This document shows, piece by piece, positions 1-6,815 of a stretch of DNA of 10,757 bases (its first letter is position 1; each line of letters starts with the position of its first letter). Source of the stretch: Phycisphaerales bacterium (GTDB lineage: Bacteria; Planctomycetota; Phycisphaerae; Phycisphaerales; SM1A02); the NCBI GenBank assembly GCA_007125255.1, contig SLDM01000211.1:1-10757 (forward strand), in the 5' to 3' direction. Below the pieces are notes generated by a model. The model worked only from the letters and a program-made list of their open reading frames with translations. It did not search any database and had not been told where the DNA came from. The position numbers and the translations under genes were made by a program.

Positions 1-48
1 CTGCTGCCCCCGGAGCCGCTCGAAATCATGCTGATGAAGCGACTGTGA
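1..48 (+). CDS. Possible C-terminal tail of a + strand gene (partial)
   Basis: Frame 1 is open from the window edge to a TGA at 46-48 and would encode LLPPEPLEIMLMKRL. The codons mostly end in G or C, as in the real genes here, and the reading ends 96 bases before the end of the convergent glpD. Only 15 residues are visible, so the family cannot be named and chance is not excluded. Confidence 0.3.
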   Translation: MLPPEPLEIMLMKRL

Positions 49-64
49 GCCGCGTTACCTTGAG

Positions 65-87
65 CCCGGAATGGCCGGTGTTCCGGG
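65..87. terminator. Hairpin between convergent genes, possible bidirectional terminator
   Basis: CCCGGAA at 65-71 and TTCCGGG at 81-87 form a perfect 7-bp stem around a 9-nt loop. It lies between the possible gene tail ending at 48 and the 3' end of glpD at 145, where a terminator serving both strands would be expected. Neither strand has a clear T-run after the stem, so it is not a textbook intrinsic terminator. Confidence 0.35.
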
Positions 88-144
88 TGCTGGAGAGGCC
101 CCTTGATCTCAGGTAGGTATCACGACGAAACTTGCGGAGCAGCA

Positions 145-1728
145 CTACGCGATCAAGGCGCACGGCAGCGATGCTTCGCACAACCTGCGAAACGCCGCGA
201 GCTGATCGTCCTTCCAGGCCGGAGATCGTCCCAGTTCCTCCGCGAGACATTCCGCGACCGGTTCCGCCATCGACCAGGCCGCGCGGGCGTTGAGCGGTAG
301 CGCGCGGAGCCGGCGTGACAGAACGTCTTCCACCGAACGCGCCATCTCCTCGCGCACCGCCCAGAGCACCTGCGCCTGGATGTAGGGCAGGTCGGCGTGG
401 AGTTGTTGGGCCAATGCCGGATCGTTCTTCGCCAGGCGCAGAATCTCCGGCGCATCCGAGCCGTAGACTTCCAGCGGCCCGAACTTCGAGGCGTGTGAAT
501 GAAAACCGTGGATGTTCAATCGTTTGGTCACGCATTCCTTTTCGTCCAGCCGGCCGAGCGTCGCGGCCTGATCGACGCAGTCCTGCGCCATGTTGCGGTA
601 GGTCGTCCACTTGCCCCCGGCGATCGTGATCAGGCCGGAGTGATCGATGTGAATCGTGTGATCACGTGACAGCGCGGCGGTGTTGTTGCCATCACCCGAC
701 TTTACGAGCGGCCGAATCCCCGCGAACATGCTGAGGACATCCGACTCGGTGGGGGATTTCTCGAGGTACTGCCCGGCGGTGGTGAGAATGAACTCGATCT
801 CTTCTGCCATGGGGACGGGCTCGAGCGGCGCCACCTTCAGCGCGGTGTCGGTCGTGCCGACGAGCGCGTGTCCGTGCCAGGGGATCGCGAACATCACCCG
901 CCCGTCGCGGGTGTGGGGGACCATGATCGCCGAGTCACCGGGCAGGAACGAACGATCGAAGACGAGGTGAATCCCCTGGCTCGGGGCGATGATGGGCTGA
1001 AACTCTTCGTCGCGATCCGCCGCGAGCCTGCGCACGCCGTCGGCGTACGCGCCGGTGGCGTTGATGACCGCCTTCGCGCGGACTTCGTACTCTCTGCCGG
1101 ATTCGTTGTCGTGCAGCACTGCCCCGGAGATGAAGCCGTCATCCTCGCGCTTCAAGGCAGCGCAGTGCATGTAATTGATCACCGTCGCGCCCTGCTCGGC
1201 GGCGGTGGCGATCAGACTGATCAGCATCCGCGCATCATCGAACTGACCGTCGTAGTAGACCACCCCGCCGCGCAGACCCTCGGTCCGGATCGTCGGCAGG
1301 CGCCTGAGCGTCTCGTCCCGGGAGAGACGTTGGCACGGCCCGAAGCCGTACTTGCCCGCGAGCATGCTGTAGATCTTCAGCCCGAAACCGTAGAACGGCG
1401 CTTCCCACCAGACGTAGTTGGGGACGATGAACGGTACTTCGCGCACGAGGTGGGGGGCGTTCCGGCGCATGAGGCCGCGCTCCTTGAGCGCTTCCATGAC
1501 GAGCGAGACGTTGCCCTGTTCGAGGTAGCGCACGCCGCCGTGGGCGAGTTTCGTGCTGCGGCTGCTGGTGCCCTTGCCGAAGTCGTGCTGCTCGACGAGC
1601 AGGACGGCGTAGCCGCGCGAGGCGGCATCGACGGCGATCCCCGCACCGGTCGCGCCGCCGCCGATCACGAGCATATCCCACGGTTCGCTTCGGCCGTCGA
1701 GCCGGTCGATCATCTGATCGCGCTGCAT
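145..1728 (-). CDS. glpD: FAD-dependent glycerol-3-phosphate dehydrogenase
   Basis: The enzyme oxidises sn-glycerol 3-phosphate to dihydroxyacetone phosphate and passes electrons through FAD to the quinone pool at the inner membrane face. The 527-residue product matches the family length (about 500-560). A Rossmann FAD motif GGGATG is at residues 23-28, followed by GTSSRSTKLAHGGVRY at about 53-68, the family signature. The C-terminal third holds the helical cap with the EEMARSVEDVLSRRLR stretch. The ATG at 1728 is preceded by a good Shine-Dalgarno sequence. The gene stands alone: neither glpK, glpF nor a glp regulator is visible, and the next gene diverges. Family assignment is firm; the name glpD rather than an anaerobic glpA-like form rests on the single-subunit architecture. 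Confidence 0.95.
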   Translation of the reverse strand: MQRDQMIDRLDGRSEPWDMLVIGGGATGAGIAVDAASRGYAVLLVEQHDFGKGTSSRSTKLAHGGVRYLEQGNVSLVMEALKERGLMRRNAPHLVREVPFIVPNYVWWEAPFYGFGLKIYSMLAGKYGFGPCQRLSRDETLRRLPTIRTEGLRGGVVYYDGQFDDARMLISLIATAAEQGATVINYMHCAALKREDDGFISGAVLHDNESGREYEVRAKAVINATGAYADGVRRLAADRDEEFQPIIAPSQGIHLVFDRSFLPGDSAIMVPHTRDGRVMFAIPWHGHALVGTTDTALKVAPLEPVPMAEEIEFILTTAGQYLEKSPTESDVLSMFAGIRPLVKSGDGNNTAALSRDHTIHIDHSGLITIAGGKWTTYRNMAQDCVDQAATLGRLDEKECVTKRLNIHGFHSHASKFGPLEVYGSDAPEILRLAKNDPALAQQLHADLPYIQAQVLWAVREEMARSVEDVLSRRLRALPLNARAAWSMAEPVAECLAEELGRSPAWKDDQLAAFRRLCEASLPCALIA

Positions 1729-1731
1729 GAA

Positions 1732-1739
1732 TCACCTCT
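1732..1739 (-). promoter_or_regulatory. Ribosome binding site of glpD
   Basis: Read on the minus strand this is AGAGGTGA, three bases upstream of the ATG at 1728. It is one of only two clear Shine-Dalgarno sequences in the window and fixes the glpD start. Confidence 0.7.
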
Positions 1740-1837
1740 GCCGGTTTCTGGATTCGATGATGATGGATGATAGTTGCGGATTCGAGCGAATGTGTGCACC
1801 GATTCCGTCGTTGTCTGCCCGCTCCGATGGATCGCGC

Positions 1838-1860
1838 CGGCTTTCGGGGTGCGAAAGCCG
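1838..1860. promoter_or_regulatory. Strong hairpin in the glpD/mrp divergent intergenic region
   Basis: CGGCTTTCG at 1838-1846 and CGAAAGCCG at 1852-1860 form a perfect 9-bp stem with a 5-nt loop. It lies about 110 bp upstream of the glpD start and 77 bp upstream of the mrp start. As DNA it could be an operator dyad for either gene; as RNA it could sit in a leader or end a short transcript. No T-run follows. The structure is seen directly; the role is inference. Confidence 0.45.
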
Positions 1861-1871
1861 ATGGTTCTGCC

Positions 1872-1877
1872 TATGAT
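1872..1877 (+). promoter_or_regulatory. Candidate -10 element upstream of mrp
   Basis: TATGAT matches the bacterial -10 consensus at five of six positions and would give a start about 50 bases upstream of the mrp ATG. No good -35 hexamer is found at 16-18 bp spacing; the 9-bp hairpin ends just upstream. Weak call. Confidence 0.25.
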
Positions 1878-1936
1878 CGCGCGTTCGCGAATTCATTGAG
1901 ATCGTTCCCGTCGTTCCCGAAACGGAGCCCGATTCC

Positions 1937-3037
1937 ATGCCGCTCAGCGCCCAGGATGTCAAGAATGCCCTCGCCACGGTGCAGGATCCGGACCTGCACA
2001 AGGATCTCGTCACGCTCAACATGGTCAAGGATGTGAGCGTGGATGGCGATGCCGTGAGCACCGTGATCGAACTGACCACGCCGGCGTGTCCGATGAAAGA
2101 TAAAATCCGCAGCGACATTGAGGCCGCGATCCGGGCCAAGGGAGAAGAGACCGGCCAGCCGGTGGCCAGTATTGACGTCGAGTTCACCGCCGATGTGCGC
2201 TCGCCCAACGAAAAGACGCGCGATCGCGGCACGCCGCTGCCCAACGTCAAAAATGTGATCGCGATCGGCGCGGGCAAAGGCGGCGTCGGCAAGTCCACCG
2301 TGGCGGTGAACGTGGCGGTCGGTCTCGCCCGGTTCGGCGCGAAGGTCGGCCTCCTCGATGGCGACATCTACGGCCCGTCGATGACGACGATGCTCGGATT
2401 GGAGGACATTCAGCCGACCGCCCGCGGCAACATTCTCCATCCCTTTGACGTCCACGGCATCAAAGCGATGACCATCGGCAAGCTCGTCGAACGCGACAAG
2501 GCGTTGATCTGGCGCGGCCCGATGGCGCACGGTGCGTTCAAACAGCTTGCGACGCAGACCGACTGGGGAGAGCTGGACTACCTGATCGTTGATCTCCCCC
2601 CCGGGACGGGTGATGTGCCGCTGACGTTGTCGCAACTGCTGCCACTGACCGGTGCGGTGATCGTCTGTACGCCGCAGCAGGTCGCCCAGGACGATGCCCG
2701 ACGGGCGGTACGCATGTTCCAGCAACTCGGCGTCGCCCTTCTCGGTGTGGTCGAGAACATGAGTTACTTTATCGGCGATGACGGGAAGGAGTACGACATC
2801 TTCGGCCGGGGTGGGGCGGAGATGCTCGCCCAGGCGATGAACCTGCCGTATCTCGGCGGGATCCCGATCAACATGGACCTCCGCGCCAACTGCGACGCCG
2901 GCACCCCGCGGGAGAATTGGAATTCGAATCCCGCGCTCGGTGAAGAGATCGATCGCGTGTGCAAGAACCTCGCCAGCCAGGTCTCCATCGCCACGATGTC
3001 CGGCCAGTACGTGCAGCCGACGCTGTCGGTCAGGTGA
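1937..3037 (+). CDS. Mrp/ApbC-type P-loop ATPase (iron-sulfur carrier family), variant without CxxC
   Basis: Mrp/ApbC/Nbp35 proteins are cytosolic dimeric ATPases that bind and transfer Fe-S clusters. Residues 1 to about 85 form a DUF59/MIP18-like domain, with VQDPDL at 15-20 and TTPACPMKDKI at about 47-57. The deviant Walker A GKGGVGKST is at 113-121 and is followed by DGDIYGPSM, LIWRGPM and DLPPGTGD, all hallmark Mrp blocks. The 366-residue length is normal for the DUF59-Mrp fusion. The usual CxxC after ENMSYF is absent: the sequence runs GDDGKEYDIFGRGG instead. Cluster transfer by that site is therefore doubtful, although the ATPase core looks intact. The start is supported by CGGAG at 1923-1927. 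The gene diverges from glpD and is followed 10 nt after its stop by a repeat tract. Confidence 0.92.
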   Translation: MPLSAQDVKNALATVQDPDLHKDLVTLNMVKDVSVDGDAVSTVIELTTPACPMKDKIRSDIEAAIRAKGEETGQPVASIDVEFTADVRSPNEKTRDRGTPLPNVKNVIAIGAGKGGVGKSTVAVNVAVGLARFGAKVGLLDGDIYGPSMTTMLGLEDIQPTARGNILHPFDVHGIKAMTIGKLVERDKALIWRGPMAHGAFKQLATQTDWGELDYLIVDLPPGTGDVPLTLSQLLPLTGAVIVCTPQQVAQDDARRAVRMFQQLGVALLGVVENMSYFIGDDGKEYDIFGRGGAEMLAQAMNLPYLGGIPINMDLRANCDAGTPRENWNSNPALGEEIDRVCKNLASQVSIATMSGQYVQPTLSVR

Positions 3038-3047
3038 TTTTGGGGGA

Positions 3048-3122
3048 GGCACGAAGGCACGAAGGCACGGAGGCACGGAGAGAAAGTGACGGAGTAACGA
3101 AGTGACGAAGGGAAGGCACGGA
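3048..3122 (+). repeat. Octamer repeat tract 1, purine-rich on +
   Basis: Eight 8-nt units are present. Four tandem GGCACGRA units occupy 3048-3079. A GAGAAA spacer follows, then three tandem GTNACGRA units at 3086-3109 (GTGACGGA, GTAACGAA, GTGACGAA), a GGGAA spacer and one GGCACGGA at 3115-3122. The tract begins 10 nt after the mrp stop. The same unit families and spacers recur at five other places in the window. Confidence 0.85.
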
Positions 3123-3253
3123 GGGGTGAAGGTGCCGAACGAATCTTTGGGCGCGACGTTGCGGTGTTGAAGTGATGTTGACGAAGTGTCGGTTCGGGCC
3201 CGACGTTCAATTGTCACCCGCCACGCGATCTATGCGAATCACCATCCAGCCTC
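3123..3253 (+). other. Intergenic leader upstream of the small gene and ebo block
   Basis: This stretch holds a fading end of the octamer tract (a GTTGACGA-like unit near 3177-3184) and a perfect 10-nt palindrome TCGGGCCCGA at 3194-3203. The promoter for the ebo block should lie here, but I find no convincing -35/-10 pair. Two TTG-type hexamers (TTGACG at 3178, TTGTCA at 3211) lack a matching -10 at normal spacing. Confidence 0.35.
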
Positions 3254-3258
3254 GGGAG
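3254..3258 (+). promoter_or_regulatory. Ribosome binding site deciding the small gene's start
   Basis: GGGAG lies six bases before the ATG at 3265. Upstream in-frame ATGs at 3172 and 3232 lack such a site, so 3265 is the preferred start. Confidence 0.6.
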
Positions 3259-3264
3259 TTGCAA

Positions 3265-3591
3265 ATGAGCCGGTACGCCATCGACTGTCCCGCGACGAAG
3301 TCTCAGGTTGTCGATCTCTACTTCATGGAGCACCGGGCGAAGCTGCTCGACATCGCCGCGTTTCTCGACCGTTATGATCGGGCGCCGGCCGATGATGAAG
3401 GTCATCGTGGTGGTGCGGCGGGCGAAGACTTTCGTGTTGCGGCGCTGCGTAAAGCGCTGCGCATCCTCAGGGAAGACGGCCCCGAACGGGCCCGCCGCAT
3501 TCAGGAACACTTCAGCGACATGACCGAGCAGCCGATCGAGAAGGCCCCGATGCAGGGGGCGCTCGGCGTGCCGCCGGTCTCCCGCACCTGA
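3265..3591 (+). CDS. Small conserved-looking protein of unknown function heading the ebo block
   Basis: The product is 108 residues, probably cytosolic, with no signal peptide or membrane segment. Two amphipathic helical stretches are evident: about residues 13-38 (VVDLYFMEHRAKLLDIAAFL) and about 55-83 (DFRVAALRKALRIL, then ERARRIQEHFSD). A glycine/acid-rich linker separates them, and the proline-rich tail ends PPVSRT. There is one cysteine (C8) and no recognisable catalytic motif. The start has a good Shine-Dalgarno site. The gene lies 48 bp before eboB on the same strand, where eboA would sit in other ebo clusters, but it is far shorter than EboA proteins (about 220 residues or more) and I do not recognise it as one. 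I have an impression of similar small planctomycete proteins but cannot confirm it. Function unknown. Confidence 0.75.
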   Translation: MSRYAIDCPATKSQVVDLYFMEHRAKLLDIAAFLDRYDRAPADDEGHRGGAAGEDFRVAALRKALRILREDGPERARRIQEHFSDMTEQPIEKAPMQGALGVPPVSRT

Positions 3592-3597
3592 GACCGG
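3574..3597 (+). terminator. Perfect hairpin spanning the small gene's stop codon
   Basis: CCGGTCTC at 3574-3581 and GAGACCGG at 3590-3597 form an 8-bp stem around an 8-nt loop, with the TGA (3589-3591) at the edge of the 3' arm. It could act as an attenuator or as an mRNA-stabilising or processing element between the small gene and eboB. No uninterrupted T-run follows (only CTCCTTTCTG further on), so full termination is unlikely. Confidence 0.4.
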
Positions 3598-3639
3598 ACT
3601 CCTGGAACCTCCTTTCTGCCACTTGTTGTCCCGTCATCC

Positions 3640-4446
3640 ATGCCCTACATCGACCCGCACATTCACATGGTCAGCCGCACCACGGATGACTACGCCCGCA
3701 TGGCCCAGGCCGGGTGCGTCGCCATCACCGAACCGGCGTTCTGGGCCGGCTACGACCGCTCCTCGCCGAAGGGGTTCTACGACTATTTTCGGCAGCTCAC
3801 CGAGTACGAACCGGCCCGGGCGGCCCAGTTCAACATCAGGCATCACTGCTGGCTCTGCATCAACCCCAAGGAAGCGGAAGATCCCGGCTTCGCCCGCGAG
3901 GTCATGACGCTCATCCCCGAGTTTCTCGATCGGCCCAACGTGCTCGGCATCGGCGAGATCGGGCTCAACAAGAACTCGAAGAACGAGCTGACCATCTTCG
4001 AAGAACACCTCGGGCTCGCCCAGCAGCTCGATCAGCTCATTCTCATCCACACGCCGCACCTGGAAGACAAACTCAAGGGCACCAGGCTCATCATCGATGC
4101 GATCAAGCGCAATACGAACCTCGACCCCGGCCGAATTCTCATCGACCACGTCGAGGAGCATACCGCGAAACTGGTGCTGGACAACGGTTTCTGGGCCGGG
4201 ATGACGCTTTATCCCGACACGAAATGCACGCCGCAACGCGCTGCGGACATCATCGAGATGTACGGCACGGAACGGCTGTGGATCAATTCCGCCGGCGACT
4301 GGGGCATCAGCGATCCGCTCAGCGTGCCCAAGTGCCGCGTGGAAATGAAGCGTCGCGGGCACACCGACGAGACGATCGAGACGATCAGTTACCGGAATCC
4401 CCTGACGTTTCTCAGCCAGTCGAGTAAATTCTCCACGCATGGCTGA
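3640..4446 (+). CDS. eboB: EboB-like TatD-family metal-dependent hydrolase
   Basis: A 268-residue TIM-barrel amidohydrolase-superfamily protein, predicted cytosolic. All expected TatD metal ligands are visible: HxH in DPHIH (H7, H9), E106 in GIGEIG, H137 in LIHTPH, H170 in IDHVEEH and D220 in [10 protein letters not shown]. TatD relatives act on nucleic acids or other phosphodiesters or amides; the substrate of EboB is not established. Family-like stretches [28 protein letters not shown] and [12 protein letters not shown] distinguish it from housekeeping TatD. The start lacks an obvious Shine-Dalgarno site, but no upstream alternative fits the N-terminal DPHIH. Its 3' end overlaps the eboE start by 8 bp (ATGGCTGA), implying translational coupling. 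The family call is firm; the ebo name rests on motif and neighbours. Confidence 0.88.
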   Translation: MPYIDPHIHMVSRTTDDYARMAQAGCVAITEPAFWAGYDRSSPKGFYDYFRQLTEYEPARAAQFNIRHHCWLCINPKEAEDPGFAREVMTLIPEFLDRPNVLGIGEIGLNKNSKNELTIFEEHLGLAQQLDQLILIHTPHLEDKLKGTRLIIDAIKRNTNLDPGRILIDHVEEHTAKLVLDNGFWAGMTLYPDTKCTPQRAADIIEMYGTERLWINSAGDWGISDPLSVPKCRVEMKRRGHTDETIETISYRNPLTFLSQSSKFSTHG

Positions 4447-5689
4447 ACCCACCCCGGCCCCGCGGCGGACCCGCCACCAGGCCACGCCCTCCTCCGAGCG
4501 CGTGCTCGGCTACTGCACGAACGTCCACGCCGGGGCAACCCTCGAAGAGACCAAGGCCAATCTCGACCGCCACGCGACCCGCGTGCGCGACCTGGTCTGC
4601 CGCGACGATGAACCGCTGCCGATCGGGCTCTGGCTCTCGGCCAAAGCCGCCCGGTCGCTCGTCGATTCCGGCCAGCTCTCGCGCTTCCGCGACTGGCTCG
4701 ATGAACGCCGCCTGCGCGTCTTCACCCTTAACGGCTTCCCCTGGGGCGACTTCCATCAACCCGTCGTCAAACACCGCGTCTACTCACCGCGCTGGTCGGA
4801 CCTCGCGCGGTTGAACTACACGCGCGATCTCATCCTGATCCTCAGCGAGCTCATCGATCACGATGAAGAAGGCAGCATCTCCACCCTGCCCATCGGCTGG
4901 GGCAAGCTGAAGGACGCCACCGATCTGCACGCCGCCGCGTCGCTGCTGCATGACATGGTGAAAATGCTCGCCGAACTCGAACATCGACAGCAGAAACTCA
5001 TTCACCTCGATCTCGAACCCGAGCCGGGCTGTCTGCTCCAGACCAGCGAAGATGTCGTCGCGTTCCTTCGGCGGTACATCTTCTCCCACCCGGATTCCAA
5101 GCTCGCCCGCCGGCACGTGCGCATCTGTCACGATGTCTGCCACGCCGCGGTCATGTTCGAGGATCAACGCGACATCTTCGAGCGCTACGCCGCGATCAAC
5201 GCCAAGATCGGCAAGGTGCAGCTCTCTTCCGCCGTCGCCATCGACTTTGATGCCCTCGGTGAGACCGACCGTGCCGCCGCCTTGGAGGAACTGCGCCACT
5301 TCGGCGAGGAACGGTATCTCCACCAGACGATGATCAGGAGCGACCGCGGCGAAATGACCTTTCACGAAGACCTGCCCGATGCGCTCGCCGGCGATGCAGC
5401 GCCGGCGGGGGAGTGGCGCGTGCATTTTCACGTGCCGATCTTCTGCCGGTCACTCGGCATGCTCAACACCACGCAGGAGACGCTCCGCACGTGCGCCGAG
5501 CTGCTCGAGAAGCATCCCGACATTCACCACCTCGAAGTCGAAACCTACGCGTGGGATGTCCTTCCCGAAGCGCACCGCAAGGGCGAACTCGCCGAGGATA
5601 TCGCCCGGGAACTCGCGTGGGCCGCGGAAGCGTTCGGCACCCCGGGCAGCAGAAGTCAGCGCGCCGCCGGAGAGGACGAGGACGATTGA
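4439..5689 (+). CDS. eboE: EboE, metabolite traffic protein (xylose isomerase-like TIM barrel)
   Basis: The 416-residue product belongs to the EboE family, a sugar-phosphate isomerase-like TIM barrel linked to export of secondary-metabolite precursors. Diagnostic blocks run in order: GYCTNVHAG (24-32), [35 protein letters not shown] (189-198), [13 protein letters not shown] (from 230), [13 protein letters not shown] (328-333) and [14 protein letters not shown] (from 364). The acidic and histidine residues E193/E195, H231/D232, H235, H329/H331 and E366/E368 could form a metal site. About 20 proline/arginine-rich residues precede the usual family start, and an acidic tail ends GEDEDD; both may be local additions. 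The true start could be slightly downstream, but 4439 gives the tight overlap with eboB. The gene ends 3 bp before eboC, so it is very likely in the same transcript. Confidence 0.92.
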   Translation: MAEPTPAPRRTRHQATPSSERVLGYCTNVHAGATLEETKANLDRHATRVRDLVCRDDEPLPIGLWLSAKAARSLVDSGQLSRFRDWLDERRLRVFTLNGFPWGDFHQPVVKHRVYSPRWSDLARLNYTRDLILILSELIDHDEEGSISTLPIGWGKLKDATDLHAAASLLHDMVKMLAELEHRQQKLIHLDLEPEPGCLLQTSEDVVAFLRRYIFSHPDSKLARRHVRICHDVCHAAVMFEDQRDIFERYAAINAKIGKVQLSSAVAIDFDALGETDRAAALEELRHFGEERYLHQTMIRSDRGEMTFHEDLPDALAGDAAPAGEWRVHFHVPIFCRSLGMLNTTQETLRTCAELLEKHPDIHHLEVETYAWDVLPEAHRKGELAEDIARELAWAAEAFGTPGSRSQRAAGEDEDD

Positions 5690-5692
5690 GGC

Positions 5693-6568
5693 ATGTCAAC
5701 GATCCGTGACTACGCCCAACTCGCCCGGCTGTCGAACCTTCCGACCGCATTGAGCAACGTGCTCGTCGGCCTCGCGATCGGCCTGAGCGTGACCGGCGAG
5801 CCGTGGCCGATCGACACGACCATCCGGCTCATGATCGGCATCGCCTGCTTCTATATCGGCGGCATGGCCCTCAACGACCTCGCCGATGTCGAGCACGATC
5901 GCCGCCACCGGCCCGAACGGCCGATCCCCTCCGGTCGCATCACGCGGCGCGGCGCGCTGGTCTTCATCCTCGGCTGTTTCGCGCTGGGTTTGATCGCGTG
6001 CTTTCTCGCGGCGCCCGCCGCCGGTCTGGCTTCCCTCGGCCTGCTCACCGCGATCGTGCTCTACGACCTGCTGCACCACCGGCTGGCGATCTCGATCGTG
6101 TTCATGGGCCTCGCGCGCGGACTGGTCTATCTCACCGCCGCCCTGGCGATCACGCCTGAACTGCCGCCGGACCTCATCGCGCCGATGGCCCTCGCGATCA
6201 CGATCTACATCATCATGGTCACCGTGGTCGCGCGCGGCGAAGCGGCCAACCGGCTCGGCCGCAGCCGCCGGCTCTCCATGACGATGATTCTCATCGCAAT
6301 CGCGCCGGCACTCTTCATCTTCCCCCAGCAGCAGGTCGAGGCGGTCATCCTCTCCGGACTGATCCTGATCGGCTGGCTCGTCTTCAATCAGCGGCACCTC
6401 CTGCTCCACCCGCCGCGCCTGCCCGCCGCGGTCATGGGCATGCTCGCCGCGATCTGCCTGATCGATGCGTTCTACCTGGCGCTGCTCGAACAGCGCGGCA
6501 TGGCGGCCCTCGCGCTGGCCCTCTTCATCGTGACCCTCCTCGCCCATCGCCGCATCAGCGGAACGTAA
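5693..6568 (+). CDS. eboC: EboC, UbiA-like integral membrane protein
   Basis: The 291-residue, very hydrophobic protein has about eight or nine predicted membrane segments. The N-terminal ARLSNLPTALSNVLVG and the first Asp-rich loop NDxxDxxxD (N61, D62, D65, D69), followed by RPERPIPSG, mark the UbiA prenyltransferase superfamily, whose members attach polyprenyl chains to aromatic or sugar acceptors in the membrane. A YDLLHH block is at about 124-129 and MGLARGLVYL follows. Where canonical UbiA enzymes carry a second Asp-rich loop, this protein reads VVARGEAANRLG (178-189), with no Asp. I believe this fits EboC proteins, whose reaction is unknown. The start is 3 bp after the eboE stop; GGACGAGG upstream may serve as the ribosome site. 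A repeat tract begins 14 nt after its stop. Confidence 0.92.
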   Translation: MSTIRDYAQLARLSNLPTALSNVLVGLAIGLSVTGEPWPIDTTIRLMIGIACFYIGGMALNDLADVEHDRRHRPERPIPSGRITRRGALVFILGCFALGLIACFLAAPAAGLASLGLLTAIVLYDLLHHRLAISIVFMGLARGLVYLTAALAITPELPPDLIAPMALAITIYIIMVTVVARGEAANRLGRSRRLSMTMILIAIAPALFIFPQQQVEAVILSGLILIGWLVFNQRHLLLHPPRLPAAVMGMLAAICLIDAFYLALLEQRGMAALALALFIVTLLAHRRISGT

Positions 6569-6582
6569 GACCGGAAAGCCCC

Positions 6583-6661
6583 TTCGTGCCTCCGTGCCTT
6601 CCCTTCGTCACTCCGTCACTTCGTTACTTTCCCTCCGTGCCTTACTCCACCTGTCCGTCAC
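6583..6661 (-). repeat. Octamer repeat tract 2 (inverted relative to tract 1)
   Basis: On the + strand the units read TTCGTGCC, TCCGTGCC, TTCGTCAC, TCCGTCAC, TTCGTTAC, TCCGTGCC and TCCGTCAC, starting at 6583, 6591, 6604, 6612, 6620, 6634 and 6654. These are reverse complements of the GGCACGRA/GTNACGRA units of tract 1. Positions 6591-6612 match the reverse complement of 3101-3122 over 22 bases, including the GGGAA spacer. The tract separates eboC from eboF. Confidence 0.85.
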
Positions 6662-6690
6662 ACTTCGGTCCGGTGATCGTCCTTCCATCT

Positions 6691-6732
6691 CGCACTGCCG
6701 ACTCGCTGCGCTCGCTGGCAGTGGCACCCTGC
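6691..6732 (+). repeat. 42-bp hairpin element, copy 1
   Basis: CACTGCC at 6693-6699 and GGCAGTG at 6717-6723 form a perfect 7-bp stem enclosing GACTCGCTGCGCTCGCT. The 42-bp element recurs at 8457-8498 in the same orientation with one mismatch (6725 C versus 8491 A). Both copies lie among octamer tracts flanking eboF. Confidence 0.8.
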
Positions 6733-6742
6733 TGATCACCCC

Positions 6743-6796
6743 TCCGCCCCTCCGCCCTTCCGCCCCTCCGTCACTTCGTTACTTTCCATTCGTGCC
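6743..6796 (-). repeat. Octamer repeat tract 3, with TCCGCCCC variant
   Basis: Units start at 6743, 6751 and 6759 (TCCGCCCC/T variants), then 6767 (TCCGTCAC), 6775 (TTCGTTAC) and 6789 (TTCGTGCC). The orientation is the same as tract 2. It ends 19 nt before the eboF start, leaving CTACCATTCCCCC directly upstream of the ATG and no Shine-Dalgarno site. Confidence 0.75.
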
Positions 6797-6815
6797 TTTT
6801 CCCTACCATTCCCCC

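Noticed and set aside
868..1770. 300-codon + strand frame opposite glpD
   Set aside because: Antisense shadow of a firmly identified gene in GC-rich DNA; no family-like sequence.
3048..3122. CRISPR array
   Set aside because: Units are 8 nt, contiguous and without unique spacers; no cas genes.
3178..3206. Promoter with TTGACG as -35 ahead of the small gene
   Set aside because: No acceptable -10 at 16-19 bp spacing; TTGACG is probably a decayed octamer.
1871..3217. 448-codon minus-strand frame opposite mrp
   Set aside because: Antisense shadow, including translated octamers near its start.
5696..6547. 283-codon minus-strand frame opposite eboC, very rich in acidic and basic residues
   Set aside because: Composition is what antisense of a hydrophobic membrane protein gives; not a gene.
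6594..6815. Longer eboF reading with about 74 extra N-terminal residues
   Set aside because: The extension is translated octamer and hairpin repeat; the family-like N-terminus starts at the ATG at 6816.
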